From Verrucomicrobiota bacterium (GTDB lineage Bacteria > Verrucomicrobiota > Verrucomicrobiia > Verrucomicrobiales > Akkermansiaceae): 9,346 bases of DNA. The notes beneath the pieces are model-generated. The model was not told the DNA's origin. It did no database searches and worked only from the letters and a program-made list of their open reading frames with translations. The stretch covers positions 1 through 9,346 of the forward strand of contig JAPLUJ010000735.1 in NCBI GenBank assembly GCA_026397695.1. The letters run 5' to 3'. The position numbers and the translations under genes are program-made. Below are positions 4,562 through 9,346 of this stretch, piece after piece (the first letter of the stretch is position 1; each line of letters starts with the position of its first letter).

Positions 4562-4885
4562 TCATTTGGCAGCTCGAACCGCCTCTTCGACCGCCCTGCT
4601 GAGACTCCCGTGACGTTCTGCGAGGAGGGCCAGCCTTTGCCGGACATCGGGGGCGATCAGGACGGTGGTTTTCACATACTCGCGGGGCTTGCGGCCTGCC
4701 CCTGTCCGCCTGCCACCCCGCAACTTTGCCAAGGCCCGCTTTGCCGCTTGGCGAACTTCCTCCAACATCTCAGGCGTGGCATGCACCAACGGCGTATGAT
4801 CATCGATGCCATCCTCGATGGATTGCTCGTAAGGGCTTAGCTTGACCTTCAGCGGGTCATATGGCTTTAGTGGTTTCGTTTTCAT
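4562..4885 (-). CDS. Antitoxin-like protein with C-terminal ribbon-helix-helix-like segment
   Basis: A 107-residue basic protein. The N-terminal part (PYDPLKVKLSPYEQSIEDGIDDHTPLVHATPEMLEEVRQAAKRALAKL) resembles segments of small antitoxins that contact toxins. A Gly/Arg-rich linker, RGGRRTGAGRKP (57-68), follows. The C-terminus, KTTVLIAPDVRQRLALLAERHGSLSRAVEEAVRAA (72-106), fits a ribbon-helix-helix DNA-binding fold: one beta-strand, then two helices with the SLSRAVEEAV second helix. Antitoxins and autorepressors have this layout. No toxin gene lies beside it; the nearest PIN gene is 1.3 kb away on the other strand. Its first residues (MKTKP) match those of the PIN partner at 3194. The gene sits between near-perfect inverted repeats, and its start codon lies in the right arm, so it may be an orphan relic or a mobile cassette. 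Confidence 0.65.
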   Translation of the reverse strand: MKTKPLKPYDPLKVKLSPYEQSIEDGIDDHTPLVHATPEMLEEVRQAAKRALAKLRGGRRTGAGRKPREYVKTTVLIAPDVRQRLALLAERHGSLSRAVEEAVRAAK

Positions 4886-4904
4886 GATCCGTGGATGGTG
4901 GATC
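4884..4904 (+). repeat. Right arm of imperfect inverted repeat around the RHH-like gene
   Basis: ATGATCCGTGGATGGTGGATC is the near-complement of 4485-4504. It overlaps the start codon of the reverse-strand gene, so it could also be an operator for that DNA-binding protein. Confidence 0.55.
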
Positions 4905-4923
4905 GTGGGGCGCGGTCACAGGG

Positions 4924-5670
4924 TCAGGCGCGCCACGGCGCCAAGCGTGCGATCGTTTTTTTCAGCAGCGCGGCGTCCCACTGGCCGGGGGCAGTGGCGG
5001 TTTTTCCGAGGTAGCCGTAGTTGAGCACGCTGCCGCACTGGGCGCATAACAGCCGCGAAACCGCGGCCAGCGGCCCCATGCCCATGGTGGCCACCGGCAG
5101 CCCGTGGTCCGCGAGTTGGAACTCCGCGAGGCGCGCTAGGTCTGCCGGGTGCCGGAGATGCGCGGCGGTTTTGAACACGCCGGCCCCGGCGTCCAACGCC
5201 CGCCGCACGGCGGATTCTAACACCACGGTGTCCGGCAGTTTTTCAAAATCATGCAACGAGGCGATCCAGGGAATTTTCATGGCTTCCAAGGTTTGCAGCA
5301 GCCCGCCCATGTCGTCGATGCTGGCCACCTCGAGATCGATCCATGCCGCTTGCTCGAGCACGCTTGCCAGCAACCCCATGCGTACTGCGGCGTTCAGCAC
5401 GCGGGCCCCACCCTCATCATGCCGCCGCGCCGTGAACAGCAGCGGCAGTCCCTGCAAATGCCGCCAGAGTGCCGGTTCCACCCCGCCAGTCCCATCCAGC
5501 ATGAGGAGATCCAGCCGGATTTCCGCCATGTCGCAGGAGTCCCGGACGGCCGCTGCGTCCGCCTGCCGGAGATCGTCGCTGCTACCGAAACTGCCCACGA
5601 TTCCGGGCACCCCGTCAGTCACTGGATAAACCGCCCGCGTCATGGCCCAATGATGAGCCGTCCACGGCAC
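4924..5670 (-). CDS. aroD: Type I 3-dehydroquinate dehydratase
   Basis: This enzyme converts 3-dehydroquinate to 3-dehydroshikimate in the cytoplasm, step three of the shikimate pathway, through a Schiff base. The frame has 248 residues, normal for the family. Active-site elements appear in order: EIRLDLL (50-56, E50 and R52), TARRHDEGG (80-88), SLHDF with the general base H140, FKTAA with the Schiff-base lysine K167, MGMGPLAAVSRL with R206 binding carboxylate, and the substrate-loop APGQ with Q230. All expected catalytic residues are present. The true start may be the second Met (ATG ending at 5643), because MTRAVYPVTDGVPGIVGSF is a natural family start and the first nine residues add nothing; no clear Shine-Dalgarno sequence decides between them. 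It is divergent from the pilus-type operon across a 126-base gap, and no other aro gene is present. Confidence 0.93.
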   Translation of the reverse strand: MPWTAHHWAMTRAVYPVTDGVPGIVGSFGSSDDLRQADAAAVRDSCDMAEIRLDLLMLDGTGGVEPALWRHLQGLPLLFTARRHDEGGARVLNAAVRMGLLASVLEQAAWIDLEVASIDDMGGLLQTLEAMKIPWIASLHDFEKLPDTVVLESAVRRALDAGAGVFKTAAHLRHPADLARLAEFQLADHGLPVATMGMGPLAAVSRLLCAQCGSVLNYGYLGKTATAPGQWDAALLKKTIARLAPWRA

Positions 5671-5796
5671 TCCGTCAATCGCTTGTGACCGCCGCGCACA
5701 CGCTTGTATTTACTTCAAATGAAATTTTCTCGGAAACCATCATTTTTGCTGGTCATCGCAAATCCGGTTTCCTAGCATCTTTGAAATCGCCAACGT
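5671..5796. promoter_or_regulatory. Divergent intergenic region, aroD / pilus-type operon
   Basis: A 126-base gap between oppositely oriented genes, distinctly AT-richer than its surroundings at about 5704-5765 (for example TTGTATTTACTTCAAATG and AAATTTTC). It must carry promoters for both directions. No single -35/-10 pair stands out, so none is assigned. Confidence 0.45.
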
Positions 5797-6438
5797 ATGA
5801 AGATTTCACGCCTTCGCAAATTCCTTGTTCTATCAGCGGTCACGGTCATCACCGGGCTTTCCATGGGCGGCGCGTCAGGACAGGCTGCCAAAGTGATCTG
5901 CGACAAGCCCTCCTTCGATGACATTCTTTCCCCGGAGTTCGCGGGCATGACCGGCAAACAAAAAGCTTTCAAACCCAAAGAGTGGCTGGATATCGAAGTC
6001 AAGATCAAGGTGCTTCTCAACCCCGAGCCCAAGTCGAAAACCTGCGAGAAAATCACCGTGAAATGGTATGTCGCGGTGAAAAACCCGGAAAAAGCCGGCA
6101 AGTTGCTGCTTTTGACCAAGGACGTCGAACATGTAAACGTGCCTTTGGAGCAGGATATCTTCGTCTCGGTGTATCTTTCCCCAGCATCTATCAAACGTCT
6201 CACCCATTCCGACAGGGCGAGCAAAAACTCGGTCGAGTTCGTCGGCTATGAAGTCTTCGTGAATGGCGAAAAGGTCGCGCAGGACACCAGCAGGGGGCAA
6301 GTCGGTTGGTGGAGCGTGCCCTCCGAAAAAATTTCCAAAAATGATACGGTGCCGCTTCTCAACAAGAACGAAACGCCGTTCCGTGCCCTGTGGTGGGATC
6401 GCTACGCGGAAATCAGTGAGCCCCGCACTACCAAATAA
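5797..6438 (+). CDS. Exported Amuc_1102-like protein of pilus-type cluster
   Basis: A 213-residue protein with a signal peptide: MKISRLRKF, then hydrophobic LVLSAVTVITGLSMGGASG, with probable cleavage near AQA around residue 30. The mature part alternates strand-like segments (WLDIEVKIKVLL, CEKITVKWYVAVK, KLLLLTKDVEHVNVP, IFVSVYLSPASIKRL, SVEFVGYEVFVNGEKV), so an all-beta sandwich is likely. It ends with ALWWDRYAEI. I identify it with the Amuc_1102 family mainly from position: it directly precedes a PilM-like and an Amuc_1100-like gene in the same orientation, the arrangement of the Akkermansia muciniphila cluster. It probably acts in the periplasm or at the surface with the pilus-like apparatus; its molecular role is unknown. 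It is the first gene of the forward operon, with the next 72 bases downstream. Confidence 0.75.
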   Translation: MKISRLRKFLVLSAVTVITGLSMGGASGQAAKVICDKPSFDDILSPEFAGMTGKQKAFKPKEWLDIEVKIKVLLNPEPKSKTCEKITVKWYVAVKNPEKAGKLLLLTKDVEHVNVPLEQDIFVSVYLSPASIKRLTHSDRASKNSVEFVGYEVFVNGEKVAQDTSRGQVGWWSVPSEKISKNDTVPLLNKNETPFRALWWDRYAEISEPRTTK

Positions 6439-6510
6439 ACGTGCATTCCACCGATCATATCCCCATACTTCCCCCGTCCTACCCGCCCATTCTTCCCTCT
6501 CCCGCTCATC

Positions 6511-8376
6511 ATGGCTGACACCCAGACTACCGTCGCACTCAATATCGGATCCCAGCGCATCAGCATGGCCGTCTTCGAAGCCTCGAAAAACGGCGGTTTG
6601 ATCCTCAAGGCCTATGATTCGGAATCCATCGTCGCGGACCCCGCCTTGGAAGCTTCCCGGATTGCCCAAACCCGCGTTGCCATCGGCGATCTCGCCCAGC
6701 GCCTCAAGGTGGAAAAGAGCAAGACCCGCTACGCCATTTCCGGCCAAGCGGTCTTCACGCGTTTCGTCAAACTGCCGCCCTTGCAGGATGATAACCTCGA
6801 ACAGTTGGTCACCTTCGAAGCCCAACAACACGTGCCCTTCCCGCTACAGGAAGTCGTTTGGGATTATGAACTCATCGAAGGTGGCACCGACAAAGAGGTG
6901 GTCATCGTGGCCATCAAGGGTGACGCGCTCGATGAAATCAACGGCGCCGTCAATGATTGCGGCCTCGGTACCACCGAAGTCGATGTGGCTCCCATGGCCA
7001 TCTACAACGCGTTCCGCTCCACCTACGGCCATCCTGAAGATACCATTCTACTCATCGATATCGGCGCCAAAACCAGCAACCTCCTCTATATCGAGGGCAA
7101 GCGCTTCTTCACCCGCAGCATCGCCATTGGCGGCACCGCGATCACCGCTGCCATCGCCAAGGAATACCATGTCTCGTTCCTGGAAGCCGAACATCAGAAA
7201 ATTTCCAACGGCCTCGTCGCCCTTGGCGGCGGCCATACCGAGCAGATGGACGAGGCGGTCGCCGCTCTGGCGATGGTCATCCGCAACGCGCTCAGCCGCT
7301 TGCCCGCGGAGATTGCCCGGACCACCAACTATTACCGCAGCCAGCATGGGGGCAGCGCCCCGCGCCGGGTGTTGTTAGCCGGTGGCGGTGCCAATCTGCC
7401 CTACTCGCTGGAATTCTTCCAGGAAAAGCTCAACCTGCCCGTCGAGTATTTCAATCCGGTGCTCAACCTCGCCATCGGCAAGGGTATCGACCCCGCCATC
7501 GTCCAGCGCGAAGGCCATCTGATGGGTGAACTCGTCGGCCTCGGCCTGCGTAGCATCGGTAAATCCGAAATCAATATCGACCTCGTGCCGCTCGTCGTCG
7601 AACAAGCCCGTGCCGCAGACCTTAAAAAACCCTATCTGATCAGCGCGGCCGCCATCCTGCTCGCCGGAATGGGCATATGGGCCGTCTATCAGAACGTCGC
7701 CGCCTCGGCCGCCGCCGACAAGGCACGCACCATGACGGAAGCGCGGGATAACCTGGCACCCAAGACTCAGCGCATTGATGAGCTTCTCCTGAAGGAAACC
7801 GACCTCCGCCAGATTGCCGGTGCTTACACCGGCATCGAGGCCGACCACGTATTCTGGATGGACCTGCTTGCGGAAGTCCGCGGTGCCTTTGCCAGCGATG
7901 CGGTGTGGTTGACGGACTTCGAGCCGATGAACGGCTTCGACCCGCTGCGGGTGCTCGGGCCCAAGACCGAGGCCTCAAAAGGTCCTAACGGACAAGCCAT
8001 CGTCAGACCGGAGTTTGTCAGTAACACCTATGGTCTCTCCTCGCTTGCGGACATCCAGCTCCAGTCACCGGAGCAAAAGACCAATGCGAAGGAGCCAACC
8101 CATGTCACCGCCAACGCCGTCCGCATCAAGGGCTTCTGGCGGGAAAATCCCAAGAGCCAGAACCTGGTCTCCGAATTGCTGAAAAGCCTCCGCGATAAAT
8201 CCACCTGCTTCCGCTTTGCCCTCAAGGATCCCAAGGATCCGCAACGCACGCTCGATTTGTTAGACAACCAGAACCTCGCCAAGTTTCTCCTGATCTCCGT
8301 CTCCACCAAAAGCGGGGAACTCGCGCAGCCTTTTGAAATCACCCTGCCATTGACCCGCGAGGTCACCATCCATTGA
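6511..8376 (+). CDS. pilM: PilM-PilN-like fusion, type IV pilus assembly (Amuc_1101-like)
   Basis: A 621-residue protein. Residues 1-350 are an FtsA/PilM-type actin-fold ATPase: phosphate-1 loop VALNIGSQRISMAVFE (8-23), QHVPFPLQEVVWDYE (106-120) of the PilM family, phosphate-2 loop LLIDIGAKTSNLLYIE (180-195), and adenosine motif VLLAGGGANLPYS (287-299). A PilN-like start, INIDLVP (354-360), follows; in PilN this cytoplasmic INLLP motif is what PilM binds. Next are a transmembrane helix (about 374-393, YLISAAAILLAGMGIWAVYQ), a predicted coiled coil (400-432), and a roughly 190-residue periplasmic domain with WMDLLAEVRGAF and the late FLLISVS. Usual PilM proteins are about 350 residues, so this is a natural PilM-PilN fusion. 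It joins the cytoplasmic ATPase to the inner-membrane alignment complex. The start at 6511 has no Shine-Dalgarno sequence; the next gene is 29 bases downstream. Confidence 0.9.
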   Translation: MADTQTTVALNIGSQRISMAVFEASKNGGLILKAYDSESIVADPALEASRIAQTRVAIGDLAQRLKVEKSKTRYAISGQAVFTRFVKLPPLQDDNLEQLVTFEAQQHVPFPLQEVVWDYELIEGGTDKEVVIVAIKGDALDEINGAVNDCGLGTTEVDVAPMAIYNAFRSTYGHPEDTILLIDIGAKTSNLLYIEGKRFFTRSIAIGGTAITAAIAKEYHVSFLEAEHQKISNGLVALGGGHTEQMDEAVAALAMVIRNALSRLPAEIARTTNYYRSQHGGSAPRRVLLAGGGANLPYSLEFFQEKLNLPVEYFNPVLNLAIGKGIDPAIVQREGHLMGELVGLGLRSIGKSEINIDLVPLVVEQARAADLKKPYLISAAAILLAGMGIWAVYQNVAASAAADKARTMTEARDNLAPKTQRIDELLLKETDLRQIAGAYTGIEADHVFWMDLLAEVRGAFASDAVWLTDFEPMNGFDPLRVLGPKTEASKGPNGQAIVRPEFVSNTYGLSSLADIQLQSPEQKTNAKEPTHVTANAVRIKGFWRENPKSQNLVSELLKSLRDKSTCFRFALKDPKDPQRTLDLLDNQNLAKFLLISVSTKSGELAQPFEITLPLTREVTIH

Positions 8377-8405
8377 CGGTTTTCAATCATTCGCCCATCT
8401 GATTT

Positions 8406-9346
8406 ATGAGTTGGATCAAGGACAACAAATTTGTGGTAGCTCTCGGGGCGGGAACCCTGGTGGGCGTCATCCTGATTTTCCTCGCGGGATCCAAGGGAGC
8501 CGCCCGCTACCTGCAAGCCAAGGAGGACTTCGACGCCACCTCGGCCGAGGTCACGTTGTTCGAAGGCCGCGCGCTTTATCCCCGGTCGGAAAACTGTGAC
8601 GGCAAGAGCAAGGCGCTCGATGAATACCGGCAGGCCACGGCAGCGCTCCAGACGGCCTTTGAAACGTATCGCCCCAAAGAACTGAAAAACGTCTCACCAG
8701 AGGATTTCGCCAACCAATTGAAGGCGGTCAACGGGGAAGTCCGCAAAACCTGCGAGGATGCGGGAACCAAGGTGCCGGAACCTTTCTTCTGCGGCTTCGA
8801 AAACTACAAAATCGGCCTCGCTCCCGGCAATGCCACCGGCATTCTCAACTACCAACTCAGCGGCATCCAAACCCTGATCTGCGCGTTGGCCAAATCCGGT
8901 GCCACCGAACTCCATAATTTCCATCGGGCGACCCTGCCCGAAGAGGATGGGCGGGAATATAAACCAGGAAACTTCGAGGTTGCCCGCTCGCTGCCTTTCG
9001 AAATCACCTTCTCCGGCCCCGAAAAATCCGCCCGCGCGTTTCTCTCCGCAGTCATCAAACAGAAAGATTATTATTTCGTGATTCGCACCATCAGTGCCAC
9101 CAACTCGAAAAAAGAGCCGCCGCGTTCCTCCGATGCCAAGTTCGACAAACCGGCGCCCCCCCCCCCAGCCGCCACCGATGGCATCTTCTCCGGCGGCGGA
9201 TTCGTCCTGCCACCAACCGATGAACAACCCAAGGTGGATGATAAAAAACCCGCCCCTGGCACAACCAACCCCCATTTCCCCGCCCTCCGGTCCGGCCACC
9301 GGCTTCTCCAACGGCCTTCACCACAAAAGCAAATTCCTAGCAGTAG
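8406..9346 (+). CDS. Amuc_1100-like / PilO-like membrane protein (3' end beyond window)
   Basis: The frame is open from ATG 8406 to the window end, at least 313 residues, with no stop. A short cytoplasmic N-terminus (MSWIKDNK) precedes one transmembrane helix (about 9-31, FVVALGAGTLVGVILIFLAG). A coiled-coil stretch with YPRSENCDGKSKALDEYRQA follows, then an alpha/beta periplasmic domain (about 105-245) with LNYQLSGIQTLICALAKSGATELHNFHRA and SLPFEITFSGPEKSARAFLSAVI, ending KDYYFVIRTI. This layout is that of Amuc_1100, which has a PilO-like fold and belongs to the same cluster. A Pro-rich linker begins at a C11 tract (9156-9166), then GGGFVLPP. After about 9265 the reading becomes His/Arg/Pro-rich and unlike the family's expected final strand, so a frame change or the true end beyond the window is possible. 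A long frame on the opposite strand is only its shadow. Confidence 0.82.
   Translation, partial: MSWIKDNKFVVALGAGTLVGVILIFLAGSKGAARYLQAKEDFDATSAEVTLFEGRALYPRSENCDGKSKALDEYRQATAALQTAFETYRPKELKNVSPEDFANQLKAVNGEVRKTCEDAGTKVPEPFFCGFENYKIGLAPGNATGILNYQLSGIQTLICALAKSGATELHNFHRATLPEEDGREYKPGNFEVARSLPFEITFSGPEKSARAFLSAVIKQKDYYFVIRTISATNSKKEPPRSSDAKFDKPAPPPPAATDGIFSGGGFVLPPTDEQPKVDDKKPAPGTTNPHFPALRSGHRLLQRPSPQKQIPSS

Noticed and set aside
5021..5629. 202-codon forward frame opposite aroD
   Set aside because: Ser/Arg/Ala-rich shadow; the reverse strand encodes a dehydratase with all its active-site residues.
5875..6831. 318-codon reverse-strand frame spanning the Amuc_1102-like gene and the pilM start
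   Set aside because: Crosses two well-supported forward genes and their gap, with antisense-type composition and no recognisable domain.
8694..9311. 205-codon reverse-strand frame near the right end
   Set aside because: Gly/Phe-rich shadow of the Amuc_1100-like gene, whose forward frame is open to the window edge.

Overview
The window is GC-rich, densely coding DNA that looks like Verrucomicrobiota. The evidence is a three-gene block resembling the Akkermansia Amuc_1102/1101/1100 pilus-type cluster, a short secreted protein with an Asp/Gly-rich calcium-type loop, mosaic palindromic intergenic repeats and almost no Shine-Dalgarno sites. This placement is an inference from recognisable families, not a database match.

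Left part (1-2749): a diversity-generating retroelement (DGR). It holds the 3' end of an FGE-sulfatase/C-type-lectin-fold target gene whose last 135 bases are a variable repeat (VR, 560-694), strong hairpins, an HRDC-domain accessory gene (873-1367) and a DGR-type reverse transcriptase (1364-2749). The RT gene carries the 135-base template repeat (TR, 2374-2508) inside its own reading frame. VR and TR differ at 17 positions, 16 of them TR adenines, which is the signature of adenine-directed mutagenic retrohoming. TR RNA would be copied by the RT, probably helped by the HRDC protein, and the mutated cDNA would replace VR, rewriting the ligand-binding face of the target protein.

Middle (2655-4923): a PIN-domain toxin-like gene starts in an ATGA overlap with the end of the RT gene and overlaps a small antitoxin-like gene. 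The pair is bracketed by two copies of a 42-base repeat, each followed by palindromic sequence. Next come a secreted, probably surface-exposed protein, a low-complexity spacer, and a reverse-strand ribbon-helix-helix-like gene framed by inverted repeats.

Right part (4924-9346): reverse-strand aroD (type I 3-dehydroquinate dehydratase) is divergent from a forward operon. That operon holds an exported Amuc_1102-like protein, a PilM-PilN-like fusion (Amuc_1101-like) and an Amuc_1100-like/PilO-like membrane protein that is still open at the window edge and contains a C11 tract. These probably form the inner-membrane and periplasmic part of a type IV pilus-like machine.

No rRNA, tRNA, CRISPR array or transposase was seen.
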